Positions 47,961 to 58,900 of a stretch of 64,000 bases of DNA are shown here, piece by piece. Under the pieces are notes generated by a model. The model was not told the origin of the DNA. It searched no databases and saw only the letters and a program-made list of their open reading frames with translations. The translations under genes and the position numbers were made by a program. Each line of letters begins with the position of its first letter. Position 1 is the first letter of the stretch. The DNA is from Mytilus edulis (lineage: Eukaryota; Mollusca; Bivalvia; Mytilida; Mytilidae): positions 25,829,386 to 25,893,385 of the forward strand of contig NC_092348.1 of the NCBI RefSeq assembly GCF_963676685.1, written 5' to 3'.

Positions 47961-48180
47961 TGCATGTGCAACTTTGAAAATTCTTCTCATTATCCATTGT
48001 ACAGAATTCAATTTCAGTTAGCATATATGTTCCTTAGGGTACCCGACACAAAATAACCGTTGGGATTTTTGTTCCATGAAAAAACATGAACAACGTTACT
48101 ATCAATAGAACTTAGGGGTCATCTGCCAGTTTATGCAAATAACTCATAAACCGTTGCCTTTAGCAAATTTCTTGCAGGGA

Positions 48181-48590
48181 TAATCAAAGTACTGAAGTAC
48201 TGAACATCGGATGACCGCAGGTTCTTGTGGATGGTCAAAAGCGCATGTCACAGAAACAGATCACATGCATCTCTATATATACCTGAAACTTGGGTTAATT
48301 TACAGAGATATTTTTTTTCTGATAGAAGTTCGTGCTTGGATGATGAATAAATGACAGGAAATTCAACCTCACCGTAATAACTATTATATTGTAGTGCAAG
48401 AAATCAGTATACCTTGGACTATTATACTTATATAATAATAGTCGTAGAGAATACACTGGTTTGTTGTTATATATATTATTAATATTACGATTGCATGTAT
48501 ATATAATTTTCATCTATTTGTATATGATAATTCTATTCTACTATTATTATTGTGCAGTGCAAGTGCATGGTGGACACTCTTCTGTAAAAA
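48181..48590 (-). repeat. Dispersed repeat, copy B of an inverted pair
   Basis: ATCAAAGTACTGAAGTACTG then AACATCGGATGACCGCAGGT at one end, and GTGCAGTGCAAGTGCATGG then TGGACACTCTTCTG at the other, are the reverse complement of 42,910-43,275. It is inserted in the large intron of the HECT-like gene. Confidence 0.8.
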
Positions 48591-50605
48591 AAATCAAAGC
48601 CTTAAAGGCTGTAAAAGCAATTGCTGCCATGTTAATGTTTTGGGGACTTTTATTTTTCATCTACATATATAAGAATAAACCTGACAGGACATGGTTGTCT
48701 AGTGAAAAGCAAGAAGGTTTTGACTTTATATCAATAAAAGACTTAAGCAGGAAATCATTTTTAATATGTTTTATATTTCACAAGGAGACAACAAGTTTAC
48801 CAGGCTAAAGTTGGGGGTAATTATGGATTATCCCCTGGTATTGTTTGTAACTGGGCAATAATTACTTTCATTTATTTAATTTTAACAATTTTCATAAATA
48901 ATTTAAATTAACTATTCAGTTAAAACATTTCACCTTTCGAGACGCTAATGTTGAAAAATGGGACAGAAATAAAATAACTTACAAGACATAAACATGTAAA
49001 AAATAAATATATATTTCAGCTTACTAAAAATATTTTCATAGTGTTACTTTGACATCATTTCTTAAAACTTAGTCCCACACATAATTGTTCATTTGATATG
49101 TGTCATCCTCATGCGATACGAGAAGTTAATATTCATGTCGCTAAATAGTCTTCTTGTCGCTTAATTTATTCTTCTTGACTGTCCGTTCTTGACGCTTCTT
49201 GTCGCTAAAATTCTTCTTGTCGTTATTAGTGAGACCGATATTTTTAGATTACAGGTGGTAATTTACACTACACGTATAACCTGTGTAGTGATTTTTATTT
49301 TACGATAAATTTATGAATGAACGATAAGTTTATGAATGAACAAGAGCACTTGACCTCTTTCTGAAACACCAATTGAACATATAAAATCGTATTTATTCAG
49401 ATATAATTCAGTCAAATTTTCACCACTAAATCAACAACTGAAATGATTCCTTATTTTGTTGAAACATCGTACAACCGGAGAACAGAAATCGCAGGTATGA
49501 AAATGCACTTTTTTCACTGGTGTTGAAAACCCAAAACTAATTTGACTATAATTTATGAATGACGGAAATTTAAGCGATAACAATACATCGGAGTGACCTC
49601 AAGGTCATCCTCTGTAAAAATGTTCAGTATTATTAGACTGACATATTCCAAAATTTGTCAAAATGATTCGTTAACTGATGTAGGAGTTGTCGCCCCTGAA
49701 ACAGATTTTTTCGGTCCTCTGTGTCCAATCACCTGGATTGTTAACTAAGATGGCCAACACAGCCAAACTTAGTTTCATCTAGTATCCTATGGGAAAATTC
49801 ATTTAAAAATTTTCTTGCTTGAAACCACTTAGCCAGTTGGAACAAGACTAAGCAGTACTGGTCCTCATATGGTTCTCTATAGAAAAACCAGCTAAATTCA
49901 CTGCAGCACTTAAATTTTTTCGTCTCACTCAAGGTGAAAAGGTAAATCCAGGTGAGCGATACAGGCTCTTAAGAGCCTCCAGTTTTCTTCATACATGTAG
50001 TGCTAAAAGAACTCTTGTTAGTCTTGTTTTAAAATATTTTCAGATTGGAACAGTATTGCCAGCTTTTCTCCACCTCCTAAGACCAAGCTCTGTACCACTG
50101 ACACTGAAATGAGTCCTACTCATCCTTAAGCCATCATTTTCAGAGAAAGGATCTAACACTCGAATTCAAGAAGACCGTGCTTATTCAGCATTTGTTAGAT
50201 ATGTCAGATCTGTTGGAAGTAAGAAAATTTTAAGTTTGCATTCAAAAATTCGAGGGGGTCATTGGAGTACCCGGTTTATTTAAGGATAAGCAAAAAATAT
50301 TTTACAGTTTATCCGTATAAATGAATTTGTAAAAGGGTTAATATTTTTTAATTGTTATCAATTTTAATAAATTAATAAAATAATAAAATATTAATTATTC
50401 AGCGTATTAATATTACTAGAAGTGAACAGTAAAAGAAATGCATGCTCTAGGTGATCTTGTCTACAGACAACTCCTGATTTTATATAAACTGATCCAAAAT
50501 AGTTCTGACAGTTTAGCGTGTCACTGTGATGAGTGGTAATGTGTTTGCCTCTTTTGTTAGCGTTGGACTATAAATGTCAATTACAAGACGTTTGCCTTCT
50601 GATTT

Positions 50606-50850
50606 TTAGCTCACACTTGGCGTCCGTTGTTGTCGTTAACTTTTCACATTTTCTTCTTCTCTTCTGAAACCACTGGGCCAAATGTTAACAAACATAGCAT
50701 GAATGATCATTGGATGGACCTTAAAAAGGACTGTTTATTGTGCTGATTGGAAAAACAAGATGGCCACCAATCCGAACATAGTTTAACATTGGAACCTATG
50801 GGAAATTCATACAAAATTGTCAATAAAAAATTTAGGGTAGGCATATTTGG
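50606..50850 (+). repeat. TTTTTAGCTCACCTG family repeat, diverged
   Basis: It contains TTTTAGCTCACACTTGGCGT, CTTCTGAAACCACTGGGCCA and AAGATGGCCACCA, in the family order. It is shortened at the hairpin end and lies in the last intron (50,219-50,971) of the HECT-like gene. Confidence 0.65.
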
Positions 50851-51231
50851 GGACAATAAATTAGGGTACATAGGGAAACAGTAAACACTCATCTATTTTT
50901 GTTTGGCCTTATGTGTATAAATAAAAATGTGAATAAAAATATAGTAGTAAATCAATGTACATGTATTTCAGGTGGAAGAAGACTAGGATTGACCCTGAGT
51001 AATTTAATGGAATTTGTAACAGGTGCATCAGAGGAGCCGGTGTTGGGATTTACACTACAACCTTCGATAGAATTTGTTGAAGATGGAATTAGTTTCCTGC
51101 CTACAGATAATACATGTTCCAATTCAATGATGCTACCAAGACCATCTTCAGAACTAGAAATTCCTGCAGATGACAAGCTGTTTGATCTCTATGACTATGC
51201 CTTTTTAAATACCTACTATGGGTTGGTGTAG

Positions 51232-54227
51232 TTCTTATTCGAGATGCTCTGTGTTAATTTCCTTTAATGTAATAGAAGATTACATGAACCTGCCTTATTG
51301 AGGATCAATGTGTCTAAATGTTACCTATGGAATACATGAATCAAGCAGATGGACGATAGCTTCAAAGATTTTTGTCTCCTTTAGTTTCAATTGTGGCCAA
51401 ACATTTTGTTACTCATTTTCTAGATAAAGTTATTATCTCTTATTATGAACAATAACCAATCAAACAATCTAACTATTAATTGTATGTAGTATTATTTGTT
51501 CTAGTCATTATTCTAGTCATATTTTTAGTCATCTTAAACAGTTCATCCAAGTTAATATATGAGGTTAATATGCAAGTAATTTGCCTCTTTGAAATACAGT
51601 ATGGCCTCTGGAGTTCTCAGTATTATATATATATAATCTATATTGCATATGATTGACACCATGATGTTAAACTTTTAACTACAAACCTGTTTATATAAGG
51701 TGCTGATTGACGACTTGCTTTCTCTGATATACCATGTAGATAGTTTTTAGATTTTAGATATTGTCACTGTTAGTAGTATTTTAGACAATTGTTAGTATTT
51801 CATGTATTATGGTTTATTGAGTTATTAAGACAAAGTTAAAGGATTAACTATTGCTATGGGAACAACAGCAATGTCACAGATCTTAATTATTTTAATCATT
51901 TATACCTTGATACTGTGACAAACCTCTGCAACAGTACTTTTTAAATAAGGTACTGGTAAGAATTGGGAACAATGTTTGGGTACTGTTGCAGTACTTTACA
52001 GTATTTTACACTTATACATTGTTCTCTAAGGAGCCTCTTCATATAGTTAAGATGTTGTTATTTGTGTTTAGATTTCACAGTTAATTTTATTTGGATATTA
52101 AATTATGTAACATTGTATGTATTGCCTGAGTAGTAAAATTATCATACAGTAGTCTCCATTTAATCACATACCTGTTATTTGCATATTCCTGATTATTATA
52201 CCCACACTTTCTAAAGAAAGTTCGGGTATATTGTTTTCGTCTCCGTCTGTCTGTCCGTCTGACTGTCCGTCCGTCCCTTACACTTTCGTGTCCCTGGATC
52301 TCCTCCTTCATTTTAAGCCATAGTAAGATAATTCTTATTGCATATGATTGCCCATCATCTGCAGATGTGCAATAAGGTTTCAGAATTTCGATTTTGGTCG
52401 AGGAGTCCAAACAATAGGCCCAATTGGGTCTAAGTCCTATTTGAGGTATGTCCCTGGAACTCATTCTGCATTTTGGGGTTTCAATTTTATTATAGAATGG
52501 TTGTATATAGTTCGCAGATGTGCAATAAGGTTTAGGATTTTTTTATTTTGGTCCAGGGGCCAAAACAAGAGGCCCAAATGTGTCTAAGTCATATTTCAGG
52601 CATGCCTCATGTCCCTGGAACTACTTCTTCATTGTTGCATATGAGTGTCCATCATCTGTAGATGTGCAATAAGTAATTAAAAATAGTAATATTTCAAAAC
52701 AATGTGGGGTGCGGGTATTGATGTCGTTCCGACAGCCCTACTTCTAGTTGCAATTAGTTTTAGCACCGTTGGGGCTTTGATTATAATTGCATATTCCTGT
52801 TAGTTGCACATTTTTAGCTCACCTGGCCAAAGGCCATGTGAGCTTTTGTCATCACTTGGCTTCCGTCGTCCGTCCGTCCGTAAACTTTTACATTCTGATC
52901 TTCTCCTCTGAAACCCCTGGGTCAATTGAACTGAAACTTGGTATGAAGCATCCATGGGAGGTCCGTTACAAAATTTGCATAAATCATCCAGGTCCGTTAA
53001 AAATAAAATGGCTGCCATGAGGATTTACATGTTTTGATTGGTTGAAATTTAAAACTTCTTCTCCTCTGTAGCAGTAGAGCCAAATGAACTGAAACTTGGT
53101 ATTAACCATCTATGGGAGGTCCTATACCAAGCATACCAGGTGAGGTTACAGGCTCACCACTTGAGCCTCTTGTTCTATAACAAATTGGTTATGTGATTAA
53201 AAGGAATACACTGTATACTACTTGACTTCATAAAACATTGCAAGTGCCAAATATGTCTTATTTCCATATTTATTAAGTTCACAGAAGACTTAACCCGTAC
53301 ATGTATTATTATGCTAAGCTCAAAGTGTAAATGCTTTATGCATTACAATTTACATCTACTTGTTCATAAAATGCAATCTTTTTGAATGAAATTTCATGTC
53401 ATTTTTATGCCGCATCTTTGCAAATACAACAGCTTTTGAACACTTTGCAACACTAGTCCATCATTATATATAAAAGAACTGATAGGGGATAAAAAAAAAC
53501 ACATGATATATCATCCCACCACAGAACAGCACAAGGACATGCACAAAACAACAGCCAAAGGTCACTGTAGTGGTCTTCAACAATGGCATCACCTACACTA
53601 CCAAGTGAGTTCAAGCAGGCTCCTTACAAAAAGTGCAAGCAACTAGACATAAACAACCTGGAAGACACAGCGACAAAATGACCCCATGAAAACAAAACAA
53701 CAAATAAAAAAAGACAGCCACTGAACACTGGATCCTGGCTTGGGACAGGCACATAAAGTATGTCAAGGTCACAAACTCTTGTAACTGGGGGTACCTTATA
53801 CGGAATAATTTACTAATTATGTTGATGTGTACGTGGGGTAGCCCTGTGTGAGCATTGCATAAAATACCTCTAGTTTTACTTTTATAACTACTACATGTCA
53901 ATATGTTCTGTAATCAGAACCTGGTTTGAGACGAGCTATGTAATGCTAGATTGCCTATATTTTGTGGTTGCTGGTGAATAATAGAGAAAAGTTTAGGTAC
54001 TAAGTTATCTTAACTGTTGATAAAGGTGCAGAATCAATACAAAATCTTCCTAGTACCAAAAACAATATTATGTCTTTAATCATGCTAAAACAACAACAAC
54101 AACAACAATGTTTTACTTTAAATCACATGTAATTTTAATGATTTTGTTAATGTTAATTATTTGCCGAAATGATCTCCAAAGACTTTAAATAGTCATCAAT
54201 ACCAAAGTTCTCGCCTGTTCGATTCAA
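51232..54227. other. Intergenic part of the 12.3-kb element between the convergent genes
   Basis: No coding frame is recognisable. It has a repeat at 52,196-52,740 (CCACACTTTCTAAAGAAAGT hairpin, then a CCGTCTGTCTGTCCG tract and several ATCATCTGCAGATGTGCAAT-like blocks) and a TTTTTAGCTCACCTG copy at 52,812-53,170. A mussel repeat segment near 53,715-53,765 reads CACTGAACACTGGATCCTGG, and a short (CAA)n lies at 54,090. A 3' UTR for each gene must lie here but cannot be placed. Confidence 0.6.
52812..53170 (+). repeat. TTTTTAGCTCACCTG family repeat
   Basis: It opens TTTTTAGCTCACCTGGCC / GGCCATGTGAGCT (hairpin). It continues with CATCACTTGGCTTCCGTCGT and a GTCCGTCCG tract, CTCTGAAACCCCTGGGTCAA, GAACTGAAACTTGGTATGAA and CATGGGAGGTCC. 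It ends AGGTTACAGGCTCACCACTT then GAGCCTCTTGT. This is the best full-length copy in the window. Confidence 0.8.
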
Positions 54228-55478
54228 TTAATTATTTAGGATCTCCCTACATTGTTCATTTATAAGATTTAAGGGTTGAAATATTGGCCTTTCTCCATCT
54301 CTGGGAGCTTCATTGTTCTGTTCTCCAACTCCTAATTCTGGTAATTCCGTCTCATTCATTTGCATGCCAACTGGGTTCTGAACTTGCCCTGAGCCCCAAA
54401 GCTGCAGGGGAGTAGCCTTAACGGTCCTTATTCTGTGACAACCCCATGCTGTAGACCACACATTCAGTCTTCTGTTAATTTCATCCTTGAAATTATAGTG
54501 CAGCGCTGCCAAATGTAGATCATTTAAGGGGTCAAGGATATCATGATCCTCCATGTAGTAGAAAAGATTATAAAAATAGCACAAGACGCCTTCAAAAAAT
54601 GTCCCTCCAGAGTCTTTCGATCCGTTGATTATGTGTACTGGGACCTGTGACCATGCCGCTTTCACCTCGTTCCGTCAGCATAAAATCTGCTACAGAAACA
54701 TTTTCCCGTCCCTTGTCGGATCTTACTTTTAATGGTATGCCATAATTATCAACACCGGTGAGAAAGCTTTCCAAAACAGTTTTAGAAGTGTTATTGTCAT
54801 TACACGAAAGAAACATAATCATCCTACTAAACCCGTCAATGCCACCAATTATTACAAACCTCCATCGAATTAGTTTATGGTTGGTGTCTATGTGCCACAA
54901 ATGGTTAGGGGCCATTACGATGGAGACGACCAGCTTTCCTTGCTCGAACTCCAGACGAATCTATTTCATGAATGCAGTCGTTGTATTTTTAAACCCTTCG
55001 TTCTTAACAGTTGTCGAAGCATTTGCTCGCCACACATTGGGAAATCTTTAATGGTTTCCGAAACTACTCTTTCCAGATCACCATCGTCTATTTCTGAATA
55101 GCCTTGTTTTGACAATCCAAACTGAGCCATTCGGCGATATATTGTGCGCTCTGATACTAATAAAAGTTTTGCAATATCGGATATTTGGAATCCACAATCT
55201 AACAAACTGTCTAATGTTAATTTATCAATATCAAATTTTGGTGCTCCAGAGTATCCTCCTATTTTCTGTGGTTTGGATTTTCCATATTTTACACATTCTG
55301 CCCGCAATCTCATCATGTCGGTTGCGTTTGGAATACCTAAAAACTGCAAATTTTGTTTTGAAAGCAGACTTATTATATCAGGAGTTATAGCTTCCCGTTC
55401 AAAACTTTCGTAAACTTCTTGCAATCCCACTTTCCTTAAAACAGTCAGCATCAGTGGCTCTGCCATTTTATTTACCAT
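54228..55478 (-). pseudogene. SAM-HTH-DDE integrase-type transposase (frameshifted)
   Basis: Probable transposase of the 12.26-kb element. The first frame (55,478 down to 54,966) begins MVNKMAEP. It has a SAM domain (about residues 7-67: LRKVGLQEVYESFEREAI, then LQFLGIPNATDMMRLR) and a helix-turn-helix region (ISDIAKLLLVSERTIYRRM, about 98-116). The catalytic part (54,915 to 54,592) has [16 protein letters not shown] (first Asp), [21 protein letters not shown] (second Asp) and [12 protein letters not shown] (Glu), so a DDE triad is readable. The C-terminal part runs 54,665 to 54,228. The frames do not join. Two changes lie between about 54,990 and 54,920, where a block reading [19 protein letters not shown] sits in the third frame. 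One extra T lies in a T-run at about 54,593-54,598. The gene faces the HECT-like gene. The domain call is strong; activity of this copy is unlikely. Confidence 0.85.
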
Positions 55479-55589
55479 TACGGTACCCAGGATTCCTTCA
55501 ATCAGGAAATAGTAAAGTATATTGAATACAAGTATATCCTTGAAGAATTATCAAGAAAATAAGGGAAAAGTATACACACGGAGAACGAT

Positions 55590-55872
55590 GTGTATACATA
55601 GTAAACTATGCGCATATATAGAAAAACTATGTGCATATAGAGAAAAACTATGTGCATATAAAGTAAACTATGTGCATATAGAGAACAAGTATGTGCGTAT
55701 AGAGAAAAAGTATGTGCATATATAGTAAAACTATGTGCATAAATAGAAAAACTATGTGCATATATAGAAAAACTATGTGCATATAAAGTAAACTATGTGC
55801 ATATAAAGTAAACTATGTGCATATAGAGAAAAGGTATGTGCATATATAGAAAAACTATGTGCATATATTGAA
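55590..55872 (-). repeat. Right subterminal iteron array (about 13 units)
   Basis: Units such as AACTATGTGCATATATAGAA and AACTATGTGCATATAAAGTA are the reverse complement of the left array units. It starts about 110 bp upstream of the transposase ATG, mirroring the left side. Two units vary at ATGTGCGTA and ATGCGCATA. Confidence 0.92.
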
Positions 55873-55924
55873 AAGTATAAGCGTATCTAAAAACAAGTAC
55901 ACATAAGGCAGCTACGGCGTTCCA
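55853..55924 (-). repeat. Right terminal inverted repeat
   Basis: It ends GCAGCTACGGCGTTCCA followed by TA. It is the inverted partner of 43,664-43,735 with two substitutions. Confidence 0.9.
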
Positions 55925-55979
55925 TAATAAATATGAGTTTTTTTACAACGGTATGATCAGTATAGCCGACAGGTTAACA

Positions 55980-58900
55980 TCAGAGAGAATCCAGTTTGTC
56001 ATTTATAATTCTAATATATTGGCACAATTTTCGAAGTTTAGATTTCTGTTTTTGGTTCATAATAGCATTAAATTTTAAAACATTAAAGTTCGTTAGGTAT
56101 TTCTTGTCAATAAGTAGTGTTCTATCTGTCAAAAGACTGCTGCATTCCATTACATAGTGGTATTCGTCACCTATAGCAACTCTGCACAACGGACACTTTC
56201 TCTGTTCTCGGGGAATGTTTTGCCATCTACCATTTTCAATCGGCAGTTTATGGTTCATTGTCCTAAACCGCGACATTGTTATTATATCTTTTTCATCAAG
56301 TACGTTAAGGTAGTGTTCGAAATTGTGTTATGTCTTGTATAGGCGATAATTCAGGGCTTTCGGCGAATCGTTTACCTTTCCTGACCATGACTGTGTAAAC
56401 CGATCTTCTAGTCTTTGTTTAATTATCGATTTAATGTTAGGTGATGTGTTTTGGAATGACCATAAGTAAGAGAATCCACAATTGTCTAGAATACTTTTCA
56501 TCATGTCTAACGATCGCGATCGAAATGTTGTTTCTTGTGCTAACTTGAAAAGGTATCTAAACATTACAGCAGCGAGCTTACTTTCTTTACCGGTAATTAA
56601 CTTTGTCCAATAAGATATAATTTAAGTGTTTATATCTATTTCTAGGGGAAACAGACCCAGTTCTCCATAAATGAAGTCGTTTTGAGTAGATGGCTTAAGA
56701 TGTAAAAGTAGTTTAAAAAATTTAGTTTGAACTCTTTCTAGTATATCTATGTTTTCGTAACCCCATATTTCGCATCCATATAGCAGAATAGGTTTTACCA
56801 GTAAGTCAAACAAATCTACATGGCATTTAATTGATAGATTGTGAATTCTTCCCTTCCTTAAAACTTCGTACATTGCACTTGTTGCTTTGTCCTTTAGATG
56901 TTGTTTGCATTGTTTAAAGCTGCCTGTTTTGCTGAAAATAATTCCTAAGTAGTTAAAGTGTTTTACAGTTTCAATATGATGATTGTTGAATCGGAAAAGT
57001 GGAAGGTTTGTAGTTCTTCCTTTTGAAAAAATTAAGATTTTAGTTTTAGCAACATTTACTCGCATCTTCCAGGTTTCGCAATACTTTTTAAATTTGTTAA
57101 GTGCATGTTGCAGTTGGTCAGGTGATTCTGCCATGATAACAGTGTCATCTGCGTAGAGAATTATGAATAATTTCATTAAAGTTCCAAGTTTTTCTTCTAT
57201 ATCTTTACTTATTGTGTTCATACCTAAAACATTTTCCATGATGAGATAGTCTTCTAGGTCATTCAAGTATAAAGAAAATAAAAACGGTGACAGATTTTCT
57301 CCTTGTCTGACACCGATTTCACAAGCGAAAGGTTCACAATTTTGACCATTATAGCTCAAGCTGGATTTAATATTCTGGTACATGCTAAAAATAGTATTAA
57401 ACATTTTCCCCTTTATATTGTTGTTCAACATTTTAAACCATAAGAAATTACGATTAACCGTATCGAAGGCCTTTTCAAAGTCTACAAATGCGCAAAATAG
57501 TTTCTTTTTTGAGTGTTGTAAAACTTCAATTAGAGAGTTCAGAAGAAACGCACAATCAATTGTTGAGTATTTTTCTCGGAAACCATTTTGATTTTCTTTA
57601 AGAAGATATGTTTGTTCTGAGAATCTTTTAAGGCGTTCATTTAATACCGCTGTAAAGACTTTTCCGAAACAGCTCACAATAGTTATTGGTCTGTAATTTT
57701 TGGGGTTGCGTTTGTCACCTTTGTTCTTGTAGACAGGTTTTATCATTCCTTGGACCCATTGTTTTGGGATTTTTCCGGAGTCGAAAACTAGGTTGAAAAT
57801 TTTCACATATATGTCGATCAGAACATGTGCGGATGTTTTTAAATATTCATTAATCAGTTTGTCTTCGGCGCATGCTTTGTTATTTTTCAGATTTTTCAGC
57901 GCTTTAAGAATTTCATGTTTTGTAATTCTGCTATTTAACTCATCGTTTATTTCTTCGTGGGAAATAGTACTTTCAATTTGTTGCTCTTCTGTATCATCTC
58001 TCAGATCACTGTTTAACTCTTTGAAATATAAGACCAATTTGTCGAAATCAATCTTAGGCTGAGCTGTACTTTTGTTTTCATTAAGAAGTCGCCAAAATTC
58101 CTTAGCATCCTTTTGCTTTAGATCATCCATTTTCTTTCGGAAATCGCTTCTGTATTTCTTATGAGCTTTATTCATTGTATTTTTATATCTCTTCTCGGCA
58201 TCTGACACAAGTGCTCTGTGGAACGGTGACTTATTTTTATTTCGTTTCATCTTACGGAATTCTGACCTAGCGGCTTTGCAATTATGGTCAAACCATTGTT
58301 TATTTTTTCTATGTTTTGACTTCTTTCCTGCACTGACTTTAAACCCAAAAGTGTTTCCCGCTGAATTTATTAACACTTTGCCTATTTAACTGATTATCAT
58401 ATCTACTGTTTCTTGCGTCACTACTGTTGTGCCATCAAGTTCAGGATTAATATTTTCTATTTCTGTAAGGTTCAAGCATTCTAAGAATTTGTATGATTTT
58501 TCATTAGTCCAATTGTTTATTTTTTGTTCATTTGTTCTAGTATCATCGCTACATTTTGTGCTGACTTCTTGATCTGTTTGTTTCAAGGATATCTCGATTG
58601 GGGAATGAACATCTGAATAGAGACTTGAAAAATCAAGTACTTTAAAATCGGTAAAATTTTGAATAAGTTCTGCGCTGCATAGGCAATAATCAACAACGCT
58701 TGAATTACGGCATGTGAACTTTCCATCTATGTCACCTAGAGTTCTCCCATTCATGATGAAGAAGTTATTTCCCTTGCAAAATTCTAGTAGTTGATTTCCA
58801 AACCTATTCTTGTTTTTATCTCTACTGTTCCTTTTGCGAGAGAAGTCATACTGGTCTAAATTGCAAACAGCATTTATTTGTATATTTTCGATATCTACAA

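Larger units (their letters stand above)
47413..50043 (+). other. Large intron of the HECT-like gene, filled with repeats
   Basis: It starts GTAAGC after the GLDCLGLV exon and ends TTTTCAG before the next HECT block, so phases agree. It holds a TTTTTAGCTCACCTG-family repeat (47,556-47,960 and a 3' part at about 49,590-49,982), copy B of the inverted pair (48,181-48,590), and a TTCTTGTCGCT-repeating stretch at 49,130-49,225. Short open frames inside have no recognisable homology. Confidence 0.7.
44255..51231 (+). pseudogene. SAM / C2HC zinc finger / HECT-type E3 ubiquitin ligase-like gene (broken)
   Basis: Likely exons are 44,255-45,813, 46,334-46,408, about 47,272-47,412, 50,044-50,218 and 50,972-51,231. 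The N-terminus is a SAM domain (residues 6-68, with LEDLGLNHLIPQF and LGVHKLGDIARI). A region with QCGGFELLICRQNSREL and KLYIRPIQ follows, then a C2HC-like finger (KCHNC...H....C, about 267-286). The later exons resemble the C-lobe of HECT ligases: SILQNGSIPTFLGEEIL, KNLRIGLDCLGLV, PSFSEKGSNTRIQEDRAYS, and a terminal LPTDNTC...LPRP... ending FDLYDYAFLNTYYGLV. The best match I recall is G2E3-like multicopy HECT proteins. Defects: a frame change near 45,290, an in-frame TGA at 50,110-50,112, a phase mismatch before the third exon, and no visible GGP..EFF segment of the HECT N-lobe. The expected catalytic Cys loop (LPTDNTC) is present. Role in the element is unknown. Confidence 0.78.
43664..55924. 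mobile_element. 12.26-kb DNA transposon with SAM-HECT and SAM-integrase genes
   Basis: The left end TGGAACGCCGTAACTGCCTT, continuing ATGTGTACTTGTTTCTAGAT and ACGCTTATACTTTTCAATAT, is repeated inverted at the right end with 2 mismatches in about 70 bp. TA flanks both ends (43,662-43,663 and 55,925-55,926). Both ends continue into iteron arrays in opposite orientation. Two convergent genes lie inside: a SAM/zinc-finger/HECT gene (44,255-51,231, plus) and a SAM/HTH/DDE integrase gene (54,228-55,478, minus). Between and within them are other repeats. The DDE core places it among cut-and-paste elements with retroviral-integrase-like transposases. I cannot name the superfamily with confidence; a group such as IS3EU or a relative is possible. 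The annotated genes are broken, so this copy is probably immobile unless helped in trans. Confidence 0.85.

Noticed and set aside
48461-48808. 115-codon plus frame with a hydrophobic start
   Set aside because: It begins in the inverted repeat copy B and lies inside a repeat-filled intron of the HECT-like gene; no homology is recognisable.
54758-55413. Plus-strand frames opposite the transposase
   Set aside because: They are antisense shadows; the minus strand carries the SAM, HTH and DDE motifs.
57382-58062. Plus-strand frames opposite LINE ORF2
   Set aside because: They are antisense shadows of the RT reading frame, which carries the conserved motifs.
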